DNA of 64,000 bases, from NCBI RefSeq assembly GCF_019279795.1, contig NC_056745.1, positions 1,488,176,757-1,488,240,756 of the forward strand, given 5' to 3'. The DNA comes from Protopterus annectens. Taxonomy: Eukaryota; Chordata; Ceratodontiformes; Protopteridae. The translations under genes and the position numbers were made by a program. The notes beneath the pieces were generated by a model that saw nothing but the letters and a program-made list of their open reading frames with translations, was not told the origin of the DNA and searched no databases. Below, one piece after another: positions 32,898-44,099 of the stretch. The stretch's first letter is position 1, and each line of letters begins with the position of its first letter.

Positions 32898-35800
32898 CCT
32901 GGTGTCACCTCCAAATCCTAGTAATGATGGAGGGAGTATAGGAACTTACCCCTGGTGTTACCTCCAAATCCTAGTAATGACGGAGGGAGTATGGGAACTT
33001 ACTCCTGGTGTTACCTCCAAATCCTAGTAATGACGGAGGGAGTATAGGAACTTACCCCTGGTGTCACCTCCAAATCCTAGTAATGACGGAGGGAGTATAG
33101 GAACTTACCCCTGGTGTCACCTCCAAATCCTAGTAATGACGGAGGGAGTATAGGAACTTACCCCTGGTGTCACCTCCAAATCCTAGTAATGACGGAGAGA
33201 GTATAGGAGCTTACCCCTGGTGTCACCTCCAAATCCTAGTAATGACGGAGGGAGTATAGGAGCTTACCCCTGGTGTCACCTCCAAATCCTAGTAATGACG
33301 GAGGGAGTATAGGAGCTTACCCCTGGTGTCACCTCCAAATCCTAGTAATGACGGAGGGAGTATAGGAACTTACCCCTGGTGTCACCTCCAAATCCTAGTA
33401 ATGACGGAGGGAGTATAGGAACTTACCCCAGGTGTCACCTCCAAATCCTAGTAATGACGGAGGGAGTATAGGAACTTACCCCTGGTGTCACCTCCAAATC
33501 CTAGTAATGACGGAGGGAGTATAAGAACTTACCCCTGGTGTCACCTCCAAATCCTAGTAATGACGGAGGGAGTATAGGAACTTACCCCTGGTGTCACCTC
33601 CAAATCCTAGTAATGACGGATGGAGTATAGGAACTTACCCCTGGTGTCACCTCCAAATCCTAGTAATGATGGAGGGAGTATAGGAACTTACCCCTGGTGT
33701 CACCTCCAAATCCTAGTAATGACGGAGGGAGTATAGGAACTTACCCCTGGTGTCACCTCCAAATCCTAGTAATGACGGAGGGAGTATAGGAACTTACCCC
33801 TGGTGTCACCTCCAAATCCTAGTAATGACGGAGGGAGTATAGGAACTTACCCTTGGTGTCACCTCCAAATCCTAGTAATGACGGAGGGAGTATAGGAACT
33901 TACCCCTGGTGTCACCTCCAAATCCTAGTAATGACGGAGGGAGTATAGGAACTTACCCCTGGTGTCACCTCCAAATCCTAGTAATGACGGAGGGAGTATA
34001 GGAACTTACCCTTGGTGTCACCTCCAAATCCTAGTAATGACGGAGGGAGTATAGGAACTTACCCCTGGTGTCACCTCCAAATCCTAGTAATGATGGAGGG
34101 AGTATAGGAACTTACCCCTGGTGTCACCTCCAAATCCTAGTAATGACAGAGGGAGTATAGGAACTTACCCCTGGTGTCACCTCCAAATCCTAGTAATGAC
34201 GGAGGGAGTATAGGAACTTACCCTGGTGTCACCTCCAAATCCTAGTATTGATGGAGGGAGTATAGGAACTTACCCTGGTGTCACCTCCAAATCCTAGTAA
34301 TGACGGAGGGAGTATAGGAACTTACCCTGGTGTCACCTCCAAATCCTAGTAATGACGGAGGGAGTATAGGAACTTACCCCTGGTGTCACCTCCAAATCCT
34401 AGTAATGGAGGGAGTATAGGAACTTACCCCTGGTGTCACCTCCAAATCCTAGTAATGACGGAGGGAGTATAGGAACTTACCCTTGGTGTCACCTCCAAAT
34501 CCTAGTAATGACGGAGGGAGTATAGGAACTTACCCCTGGTGTCACCTCCAAATCCTAGTAATGACAGAGGGAGTATAGGAACTTACCCCTGGTGTCACCT
34601 CCAAATCCTAGTAATGACGGAGGGAGTATAGGAACTTACCCTGGTGTCACCTCCAAATCCTAGTATTGATGGAGGGAGTATAAGAACTTACCCCTGGTGT
34701 CACCTCCAAATCCTAGTAATGACGGAGGAAGTATAGGAACTTACCCCTGGTGTCACCTCCAAATCCTAGACATGACGGAGGGAGTATAGGAACTTACCCC
34801 TGGTGTCACCTCCAAATCCTAGACATGACGGAGGGAGTATAGGAACTTACCCCTGGTGTCACCTCCAAATCCTAGTAATGACGGAGGGAGTATAGGAACT
34901 TACCCCTGGTGTCACCTCCAAATCCTAGTAATGATAGAGGGAGTATAGGAACTTACCCCTGGTGTCACCTCCAAATCCTAGTAATGACGGAGGGAGTATA
35001 GGAACTTACCCCTGGTGTCACCTCCAAATCCTAGACATGACGGAGGGAATATAGGAACTTACCCCTGGTGTCACCTCCAAATCCTAGACATGACGGAGGG
35101 AGTATAGGAACTTACCCCTGGTGTCACCTCCAAATTCTAGACATGACAGAGGGAGTATAGGAACTTACCCCTGGTGTCACCTCCAAATCCTAGTAATGAC
35201 GGAGGGAGTATAGGAACTTACCCCTGGTGTCACCTCCAAATCCTAGTAATGATGGAGGGAGTATAGGAACTTACCCCTGGTGTCACCTCCAATTCCTAGT
35301 AATGATGGAGGGAGTATAGGAACTTACCCCTGGTGTCACCTCCAAATCCTAGTAATAACGGAGGGAGTACAGGAACTTACCCCTGGTGTCACCTCCAAAT
35401 CCTAGTAATGATGGAGGGAGTACAGGAACTCACCCCTGGTGTCACCTCCAAATCCTAGTAATGACGGAGGGAGTACAGGAACTTACCCCTGGTGTCACCT
35501 CCAAATCCTAGTAATGACGGAGGGAGTATAGGAACTTACCCCTGGTGTCACCTCCAAATCCTAGTAATGACGGAGGGAGTATAGGAACTTACCCCTGGTG
35601 TCACCTCCAAATCCTAGTAATGACGGAGGGAGTATAGGAACTTACCCCTGGTGTCACCTCCAAATCCTAGTAATGATGGAGGGAGTATAGGAACTTACTC
35701 TGGTGTCACCTCCAAATCCTAGTAATGATGGAGGAAGTATAGGAACTTACCCCTGGTGTCACCTCCAAATCCTAGTAATGATGGAGGGAGTATAGGAACT

Positions 35801-36442
35801 TACCCCTGGTGTCACCTCCAAATCCTAGTAATGACGGAGGGAGCATAGGAACTTACCCATGGTGTCACCTCCAAATCCTAGTAATGACAGAGGGAGTATA
35901 GGAACTTACCCCTGGTGTCACCTCCAAATCCTAGTAATTACGGAGGGAGTATACGAACTTACCCCTGGTGTCACCTCCAAATCCTAGTAATGACGGAGGG
36001 AGTATACGAACTTACCCCTGGTGTCACCTCCAAATCCTAGTAATGACGGAGGGAGTATAGGAACTTACCCCTGGTGTCACCTCCAAATCCTAGTAATGAC
36101 GGAGGGAGTATAGGAACTTACCCCTGGTGTCACCTCCAAATCCTAGTAATGACGGAGGGAGTATAGGAACTTACCCCTGGTGTCACCTCCAAATCCTAGT
36201 AATGACGGAGGGAGTATAGGAACTTACCCCTGGTGTCACCTCCAAATCCTAGTAATGACGGAGGGAGTACAGGAGCTTACCCCTGGTGTCACCTCCAAAT
36301 CCTAGTAATGATGGAGGGTGTATAGGAACTTACCCCTGGTGTCACCTCCAAATCCTAGTAATGACGGAGGGAGTATAGGAACTTACCCCTGGTGTCACCT
36401 CCAAATCCTAGTAATGACGAAGGGAGTATAGGAGCTTACACT
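32898..36442. repeat. 53-bp satellite/minisatellite array, about 67 copies
   Basis: Unit: a tract around CTTACCCCTGGTGTCACCTC, then CAAATCCTAGTAATGACGGA and GGGAGTATAGGAA. Copies differ at few sites. Variants cluster: AGACATGAC units (about 34765-34830 and 35030-35145), GGAGCTTAC units (33205-33320), and one-base-shorter TTACCCTGG units (34220-34330, 34638). The block ending in TAGTATTGATGG occurs twice (34243 and 34661), which indicates duplication of a multi-unit segment about 418 bp long. Confidence 0.97.
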
Positions 36443-36862
36443 CAGATGAAAAAGGACAGACAGGGGCTTAACAGATTTGTAAATACCTTCTTTGTTCTGG
36501 AATTCTCAGTAAATAGCCAAAAAGTAAGACGAGCTTTAATTGACAATTTGAAAATATTCACTGGAAATTCTGATGTATTGAAACATGTTGGTGACAAACC
36601 ATAATTTACTTATAAAAGAAATGTTAACTTTAAAGATATGTGTGATAAAAACAACAAAGAAAATGAATATTAAGAACATTAATGTGAGGAGGGTGCATGT
36701 ACTTCTGTCTGTGGGTTTTATGAGTAATGTAGATACATAACCAATAGCACATCTGCTACTGTTATCCCATGGCTAAACAGCATTATACTTGCAGTAGCAG
36801 TCAGTGGAGTTGTATATCTTGCAATTTATGACAGAAGTGAAGCATACTATAAAGAAAAAAAC
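36443..36862 (+). pseudogene. PLE relic: end of RT and start of GIY-YIG region
   Basis: 36455-36604 reads NRFVNTFFVLEFSVNSQKVRRALIDNLKIFTGNSDVLKHVGDKP, the PLE region after the RT. Around 36805-36850 the sequence VVYLAIYDRSEAYY resembles the first GIY-YIG strand and is close to the relic at 41330-41510. The 53-bp array abuts its left edge, and another PLE is inserted at its right edge. Confidence 0.7.
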
Positions 36863-37131
36863 ACAGTTAAAGGTATAAAGAATAAAATATCAGAAAATGC
36901 TACCCAGAAGTAAACACTCTTGTAAAAAAGTAGTAATATAACAAATGCAAGGCACAAGAGTGTAAAAAGGCAGGTATAAACAGTCCACATCAACGAGTCT
37001 TCGTAATCATAAAATATACGAAACAAGGCAGTCTTCACTTCACCAAGTAGATAAAAAATCTTCACTTCACCAAGTAGATAAAAGTTCCAATTTATTGGAC
37101 AAATAATAAAATTATACCACACCTCACCAAG

Positions 37132-37569
37132 TTGTACAGGAAATGTAATTTTTGTAACATGATAGATAGTACTGCATCTTTTACACATCATGTGAGCCAA
37201 CAATGTTTCAGTTTTAATGTTATGGCTACATGTGATACAGAACACATTGTTTATTTAGCCTACTGCATGCTTTGCCCAGCATTTTATGTGGGCAAAACGG
37301 ACAGAAGACTTAAGGATAGAATTCGGGAACACCAGTGTAATATTCGCATTAAATCAAATAAAAATGCACTTTCGAAGCATGTGTTAGAAACATCAGTACA
37401 ACATAAGTTTAAGTTTTTAGTTATACAGGCTAACACACCCACAATAAGAAGAGGAGATGCCATGAATAATACAGAACAAAGTGAGACTAGAGGGATTATT
37501 AGGTTGAGGGCGGATAGGAAGCCAGGGCTAAATGATAAGAGTTCCCCTGAGACCTATGTTGAAAGGTAG
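37132..37569 (+). pseudogene. PLE GIY-YIG endonuclease region
   Basis: A 145-residue open segment reads HIVYLAYCMLCPAFYVGKTDRRLKDRIREHQCNI, a well-kept GIY-YIG motif with Y-x-G-K-T and R...R..EH, then ALSKHVL and a C-terminal RGIIRLRADRKPGLNDKS, matching the other PLE C-termini here. Upstream Cys residues (CNFC) belong to the linker. No RT is included: the copy is 5' truncated. Confidence 0.88.
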
Positions 37570-37844
37570 AACGTTGAAGGTTTAAAAGTTAAATTTTTTA
37601 TATATATATATATACATACATCTATACACCTTTCAGTTACCATGCTACCTATGCAAGTGGTACTATTAAATATATATAAAGAATTGGTTACAGAATTTTG
37701 TTTTAAATGAGTTAGTCTTTTTTATGTAGAGTTGCAATGGTTAATTATTTTACATTAATTTATTGTGTATTATGTAATTATTTTACAGGATATGATGTCA
37801 TTGCTTTAAAAGTATATATAAAGTTTTTAAAGTATGTATAGCGT

Positions 37845-37882
37845 TTTGGCTTGAAGAAGCCCATGAGGGTGAAAGCACTTGC
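37845..37882 (+). ncRNA. Hammerhead-like motif of the PLE at 36877-38052
   Basis: TTGAAGA (37851-37857), a short stem AGCCCATGAGGGT and GAAA (37871-37874), followed by GCACTTG. The order is that of a minimal hammerhead core, with T in place of the first C of CUGANGA. Confidence 0.5.
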
Positions 37883-38066
37883 CAAATTTTATTATTTGTC
37901 CAATAAATTGGAACTTTTATCTATTTGGTGAAGTGAAATTTTTTTATCGACTTGGTGAAGTGAAGACTGCCTTGTTTCGTATATTTTATCATTACGAAGA
38001 CTCGTTGATGTGGACTGTTTATACCTGCCTTTTTACACTCTTATGCCTTGCAACAGTTAAAGGTAT

Positions 38067-38989
38067 CACAGAGAATCACAGCTGGCATTAGGTATACTTG
38101 TGCCCTAGGCAAAATATCTCCATGGAGCCCACCCCACCCCATTCAAATACAGCAACCTTCTATATGCACTTATGAGCATGGCTAGTTTTAAGCTAGGTAT
38201 GGTTCAGGGTGATTACTAGCCCATGTCAAAATCTCCTTATAGAACTTTGGTGTGTGGAGGCCACCCCCCCCCCCCAGAAGTTCTGAAGGCCTGGGTATCC
38301 TCACATGCATTTTTCTCTTTTACTGACAGTTGACTGCTAAAGTGAACAAGTGACAACCAGGTCAGTAATTTTCATCTGGACAACCCCCACCAGGCTGTTA
38401 TATCCACTTCTATGTACAGTTCAGAAGTCTGATTGTAATAAAATACAATGACCCTGTAATGTATTTTATCTTTGTACCAAACAGTTGCCACTTATTAAAA
38501 TATTGCATATTGCTTCAGATAATCGTTAGTCCTGCAAAGCCAAAATGACGAACAAACAACACCAGTTAGCTAATCATTTTCTTTCACAAAAGACAGCCAC
38601 AGTAATTATATGCACTCAGTTTGTGCATATCAGGTGTACAGTTAAGTAATTCATTCTACTAATCACAAAAGCAAATTAGTCTTTCAAAGCCAGATAGTTA
38701 CTGTTCAAACCGAACAAAGACAAGAAGGTCAGTTGCTTTCATCCAGTCAACCCATTCCCCCACCCAGCCGTTAGAGTTGTCTGATGGCTATGTAATATTA
38801 TTTCACCTTCACAGTCCACACAAACAGGTTGCCACACATTAAGATATTACAATCCAAGTTGTTTCACATGAATCATAAAGACAAGAAATATTGCCCAAAA
38901 TATCTGGTAGACCACTGCCAGCATTACTATAAAAAGAGTAATTATACTTCTTACCACACCATTCCCCTCATCCCAGCTGCCCACTATAC
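38067..38989. repeat. Non-coding region with a diverged ~365-bp duplication
   Basis: Blocks near 38370-38540 and 38735-38890 are similar: TTCATC.(G/A)..CAACCC, then CAAACAGTTGCCAC versus CAAACAGGTTGCCACACATTAA. Both also share tracts around CAGTTAGC/CAGTTGC. The rest is unassigned. No gene supported. Confidence 0.5.
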
Positions 38990-39265
38990 ATCTTAGCTGT
39001 CCAGATTTTTGCAGAATGTCCAAATTTTTGTCTCATATTTTTGTCTGTTTTTCATAAAATTTGTGATTTTTTGGCAATCATTGAGGACCGAATTCATTAA
39101 GTAATGTCAGACATTTGGGCTTCAGACTTTATCCTCTTCAGAAAGTGCATGGCAGCACAACACTTTTATTCTAGAAACATTCTAAGGTTACAGGAGCTAT
39201 ATTTAAAATTTGTCACTATTTTATCCCCCATTATTTTTGGCTTTCTCTTGATTTCTTGTGCTAAG
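38990..39265. mobile_element. Foldback element family 1, copy 2 (inverted)
   Basis: This is the reverse complement of the element at 12100-12418. GTCCAGATTTTTGCAGAATG at the left and CATTATTTTTGGCTTTCTCT at about 39228 match its two ends, with the same internal order. Its outermost terminal inverted repeats are eroded. Confidence 0.7.
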
Positions 39266-39930
39266 ATGATCACTGCCAGCTTTATTGTAAAAAACGTTAA
39301 TAACAACGCAAGGCACCGTTCACATCCACATGCCCAGTAGATCTGGTTAATCACTGTCATCATTATTGTAAAAAATAGTAATAACACTTAACGTAAGGCA
39401 CCGTTCTTATCCACATACCCAGTAAATCTGGTTAATCACTGCCATCATTATTGTAAGAAACGGTAATAACACAACGCAGGGCACCATTCTCATCCACAAG
39501 CCAGTAGATCTGGTTAATCACCGCCATCATTATTGTAAAAAAACAGTAAGAACACAACGCAAGGCACCATTCTTATCCACATGACCAGTAGATCTGGTTA
39601 ATCACTGCCATTATAATTGTAAAAACAGTAATGACACTTAACGCAAGGCATCATTCTCATCCACATGCCCAATAGATCTGGTTAATCACTGCCCACTTTA
39701 TTGTTAAAGAAAAAAAACAAACTTCTCACCACACCATTCCCCTCATCCCAACACAAATCAAAATGTTGCTCGATGAGTGCCAGCACTGCAGTAACAATAA
39801 GAGTAATAACGCTTATCTTACAGCTCCACCCTCCTCATTCCTACTGCCCACATAAAACCCAAAGCCAGAAAAACTGGTTTATCGCTACCATCAACATTAT
39901 TGTGACGAAGGTTTTACAAATAGTCTAACT
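39266..39930. repeat. ~84-bp degenerate tandem repeat, at least 5 copies
   Basis: AGATCTGGTTAATCACTG or close variants begin at 39339, 39425, 39506, 39590 and 39674. Each is followed by a CATCATTATTGTAAAAAA-like tract and a GCAAGGCACC(A/G)TTCTCATCCACA tract. More decayed units extend to about 39920, and a related string (ACCACTGCCAGCATTA) occurs as early as 38914. Confidence 0.85.
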
Positions 39931-41074
39931 GGCATTCATCATCATTCCTGTGCATTGTGTGGAATGGCCCAGCCTGACTTAAACATCCTTCCATCATTTA
40001 CAAGTCCTTTAAGCAACTTAACCCCTAAGTTTGAATGTTGTGAGGTATGTTTTCCCTAACCTTGCAACCTTAAAGCTAAGGTAACAATGTGAATTAATTG
40101 GAGCAGCACCCAATCTAAACATATCAAAATAATCAAATAAATGGGGAAGAAGCACCCTTAGAACAATGGTGCCTTAGCTGATCATCCAGTTCATCTATGC
40201 ATAAGGCTGGCCCTGCAGCGAATATGTGAGCATGCGCTAACCATCAGAAAGAATGAACTAAAATGCACTATGTTAGCATTCTAACAACTGTACCAATTTT
40301 AAGAGTTTTTTTTGTAGTAAATTGAATGGGCTGTGCAAATTTACAAGGGGTATAAATATCTTGCTAGAAATCAAAGAAGTGTATCGACATTTTAGATTAG
40401 GGATTAACCTGTTTTATAGCCTCAGAGATGATATTAACATTAAGTGTACTTTAAAAATGACAGCAGAAAAAACAAGGGAGTTTGGGTATAATTGGTTAGT
40501 TTTAGAACAGGTGACGTATGTGTTTGCCTTTTTAAACCATCTTCTAACAAGACCTGTGATGCTGAATAAGGTTTGATTTAACAGAGATGAAAGCACTAAA
40601 TTATTTTCCTGTCTGGTGATTCCTTATTTGGAGTATCTTTGCTTGTGAATTCTGTGGGCTTTTCTCCTGTAAAGTATAGCAGCCTTTTTTCACCTCTTTA
40701 GAATAAGTCAGTAATATTAAAATGCTATATAGGCAACAACACTCGTTATATTTCAGACAGTCACAGAACAAATAAAGAAACATAAATATTAACTATTCTT
40801 AGGAAAATATAGACCTTGCAACATCACTATAAGTGACAAAAATAACTTGTAATTCAATGGGAATTGTTTTCTTCACTTAATATCTGCACTTATGCGCTTC
40901 ATATACAAAATATTCATTTCTTTGTAGATTTAGTTTTAAGCAAACTTCTGAGCCACACTGCATCATTAATACTTGGTGCTGTGATGCAGTTCACTCTTAC
41001 CTTACCTGCAGCTGTCACTTATTCAAATAAGATCACCATATCTCCCTCTCTGCTTGTGAAAAAAATCTTTAAGT
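39931..41074. other. Unassigned AT-rich sequence
   Basis: One open stretch of 84 residues (40322-40576) has no recognisable motif and a composition typical of chance frames. GATGAAAGCACTAA near 40588 resembles PLE ends but nothing else of a PLE is visible nearby. Confidence 0.3.
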
Positions 41075-41310
41075 GTATATATATATATATATATATATCC
41101 CACACCCCCCCTACTTAAATATTCTCACTCCAAGGTCGCACTACAGTGGAGTAAAGGAATATTCCCTTACTTGCACCGCAGTGCGACCGGCACACCACTC
41201 ACACATACCCGAAATTGCTGCTTCGATGAACAGCAATTTTGGGTATGTGTGAGCACGAATTTGACTTTCGGTGAAAGTTAAATTCGCACAAGTGTCCGGT
41301 TCCCATATAT
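41075..41310. mobile_element. Palindrome-rich small element with three consecutive hairpins
   Basis: A (TA)n run (41075-41098) and TATATATG (about 41306) bracket three perfect or near-perfect hairpins: 41134-41188 (GGTCGCACT...AGTGCGACC), 41198-41253 (CTCACACATACCC...GGGTATGTGTGAG) and 41256-41286 (CGAATTTGACTTTC...GAAAGTTAAATTCG). The tract TCGCAC.ACAGTGG is shared with the interior of the foldback element at 59506-59750, so the two may be related. Confidence 0.6.
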
Positions 41311-41329
41311 ATGTATATTTGCGTGTGTG

Positions 41330-41510
41330 CATCTTCTGAAATGACTGCAAGATGTGAAATGTTTGTACAGGCCATTTGTAGTCTCGTTCATTTTAATTGT
41401 ATATTGATGTTCATGTACACTCTGTGACAGTTTTTGACACATCTTAGCTATGTAGAAAGCCTCACAATGGTCATAGAGGGCAACACACTTAAAAGTTGCA
41501 ATCAAAATAA
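41330..41510 (-). pseudogene. PLE GIY-YIG scrap (minus)
   Basis: The minus strand reads ATFKCVALYDHCEAFYIAKMCQKLSQSVHEH, a decayed GIY-YIG motif (Y-x-A-K in place of Y-x-G-K, and EH retained), then NGLYKHFTSCSHF. It is close to the relic at 36800-36860 (VVYLAIYDRSEAYY). No ends are visible. Confidence 0.6.
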
Positions 41511-42640
41511 TGTGGTACCAACTGACCTGTTTTGATTAAACAAAATAACATAGGAGTTGGTAGAGATGCTGCAGCACTGTCTGCTGAACCTGCAAGGATG
41601 GGTTCCTGAGGGTTTCTAGCTCAGCTTGATATCAGGTGACTCTTCATATTCCTTTGCAAAAATAGTCTTAAGATTAGCATTGCTTTGTAGGTAACATTAC
41701 GGTTACTACATATTGTCTTTAGTAATTCTGCTGCCCCATTGAGGATCTTCTAGCTGTCCACTATAATACACCGAGTCTGACCACTATCAACAAAGTGAAG
41801 AAACTGTGATATTCTCCCACCTGTCTGTTGGACACATACAATTAATTGGCCTGTAAGCCATGTTCCAGGTGCTTACTCCTAATATTATGAGAGAATCATT
41901 TTTCTCTCCCATACTGCCTTTCTAGGAATATCTGCTTCAAACTGAAACATTATTTCTAAAATGTCTTACATTCAAAACCCAACCTAAACAATCGAATGAC
42001 TTTTCCGTTAATGATATTATGTTAAAAAATGATGATGTCAGCTGTCTGCAAGTAAATATGTATTACTGAATTGCGGTTTACCTAAACATTTGAGCACAAT
42101 TTGTAAATTTCAGCATGGACACGCACTATAATATTTAGGAAATCTACTTTGCCACCTGACCTTTTTGCTTGAAATAGAAAAAGAATGGTATAATTAAAAT
42201 AAAATAAAAACTCAATCAATTCAATGTCAATTCTTAACCATATAAAGAGTAATCTATAAGATAAGTACAACTAAAAATTCATTTACTGCAACTTAAGTTC
42301 TTGACCAAAATAATAAAAAAATGTCATCTATAAAGCAAGTATAAAATGGTAATCTTTCTACACACTTGAGTTGCATGCAAAATCAATCCTTGTTTATCCA
42401 AAACCAAATCTGCAAAAGAATGGACTGTGGTTGCCTCCTATGGTCACTCCTTTCTTGTTTCCAAAAGAAAAACTATTTATTTGTCAAAATCAGATCTAGC
42501 AAACTAAATAACACATTTAAATTGGTAGGTGACTAAAAATGTGTCTACCTTAAATAAACGCACAGTATATCAATATCAACTTCCTATGGTATAACAGTGT
42601 AAGGATCTGCTACTTCTAAAATGGCTGCACACTGAGCAAC
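41511..42640. other. Unassigned AT-rich sequence
   Basis: No gene or repeat partner is recognised. Short open stretches are of chance length. Confidence 0.3.
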
Positions 42641-42779
42641 AGCTTAACTTCAGCTCCCGCAGTGTGAAAACAGAAATTCAGAAACAACAACCAGTGATAT
42701 TGTCAGCTTGAGTAAAATTCAGTTACCGGTTACTAAGTTACCTGCCTGTATGCCAGCAAATAAACTAAGACAGCATGAA

Positions 42780-43793
42780 AGAAACTCTACTTGAAAAGGC
42801 AAAGAGAAAACACTGGCTGGGAAAAATTCTGCAGCTGTTCAGCAAAAAGCAGTTCAGGCTCCAGCTTTGGTACAGGATATGGCTTCCAGTAATCTAGAGG
42901 AAAAAAAATACATTAAATGTGCTCAGAGCTGATTAAAATAAACACAACACTAAAGGAGAATATTACCTCATATAACAAAATTCTGGAAAAAAATAGGAGA
43001 AGCTTTAAACAGATATTCAGATGATTTGATAAAACTGCAAAAATCAGTGGGTGAAATGAAAAAAAGACTGGCAGAGTATGACACTCTGCTCAAGAAGAGA
43101 TGCTTTAAATATGGTAGAATTACAGAAAGGGCACACAAGGAACATCTTAGACTTTCTGCTGTACCAGATAAACTAAAAGGAACAGATTGCATTAATTTTT
43201 TGAAAGCACAAAACAGCAACTGGACTGGTATTCCACAACAGGAACTGTTATGAAAAAGCGGCCAAGACCTGAATGAGTAAAGGTGCAAACATACAAGCAG
43301 GAAGAGTTGGTCCTGACAAGACTGTGGTAAAAGTACAAAAGTATTAAAAGTTGGAGACAGTACAGTGTTTGTGGAAAATGATTATTCACTGTACACCAGG
43401 CAGAAGACAAAACAAATTTATTTCAGTACTCAGGGAATGTTGAGAGGTATACGATTCAAGCTGCTGTATCCAGCTGTCTTCAGAATATTATTTCCTGAAA
43501 GATTACAGTCAGTCTTTGATGCAGAACAAGCTAAGGAGGAAATGCAAAAGTTTATCCAACAAAAAATGACCCAGCAGGCAGAAGGAGACTCTGGTTTTCA
43601 TTCTTCTGATGATAAAGCATATGTGAAGACTTTGCCAGTGACACCTTTTCCACTGTTCCAAGTGACAGTGCTTGAGAGACAGAGGAAAGTACAGGAGTTG
43701 ACCAGAAGAATTTGGAGTACCATGGAACTGAAGCGGAATCTGGAGTTGAGAGAGGGAGGTGATCAGGAAGAAGACCAGCAACACAGAAATTAG
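42780..43793 (+). pseudogene. L1-type ORF1 relic (RNA-binding protein)
   Basis: The order of regions is that of L1/Tx1-like ORF1 proteins. First comes a coiled-coil-like stretch (about 42960-43110, including IKLQKSVGEMKKRLAEYD). Then an RRM-like block has NN/RI-type sequence decayed to KYGRITERAHKEHLRLSAVPDKLKG followed by DCINFL. Finally the C-terminal domain reads VFVENDYSLYTRQKTKQIYFS...GIRFKLLYPAVFRI (43368-43490), the very recognisable DYS...R..G.x.F.L.YPA.LR motif. The tail (43600-43793) is Glu/Gln/Arg-rich. One stop and a frame change separate the RRM part from the C-terminal domain. No ORF2 follows directly. Whether it belongs to the same family as the ORF2 copies at 573 and 56000 cannot be told. 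Confidence 0.72.
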
Positions 43794-44099
43794 TGAATAA
43801 ATATCAGTCGCATTTGTGAAATGGGGTTGTATAGGAATGGGGGTAATGACTGGACTTTTGTTGACTGTTAAACTTGCGAGGAACTGAAAAGCATTTGCCT
43901 TACTTCATGTCATTAATGTTTGGAAGGACTCTGAGAAGAATTGAAGAGGAAGCAAAAAGGTAACTGTAAGTAAAACTATTTATTTTCTTAACAGTATTCC
44001 TATGAAACTTTTCACAATATAAAATGCATATTTTATACTTAAGTATTTTTAGTTGTTCTTACATGCTGTTCTTGTGTGTGATAAAGTTATTAGAAAAGT

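Larger units (their letters stand above)
36877..38052 (+). mobile_element. 5'-truncated PLE with inverted ends and 14-bp target duplication
   Basis: The direct duplication ACAGTTAAAGGTAT lies at 36863-36876 and 38053-38066. The ends are inverted relative to each other (about 36946-37120 versus 37865-38050, with tracts such as ACTTCACCAAGTAGATAAAA). In between is the GIY-YIG domain and a 3' UTR with a hammerhead-like motif. The nested position inside another PLE shows it is the younger of the two. Confidence 0.85.

Noticed and set aside
32898-36442. The 53-bp array as a CRISPR-like array
   Set aside because: There are no unique spacers: the whole 53-bp unit repeats. The context is a eukaryotic genome.
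38220-38280. C-run and flanking GC-rich tract as a promoter or CpG island
   Set aside because: It is only a simple C-run in otherwise ordinary sequence, with no CpG enrichment visible.
40322-40576. 84-residue open frame as a possible host or PLE gene
   Set aside because: No recognisable motif, AT-rich chance-like composition and no supporting neighbours; only a short GATGAAAGCACTAA string nearby recalls PLE ends.
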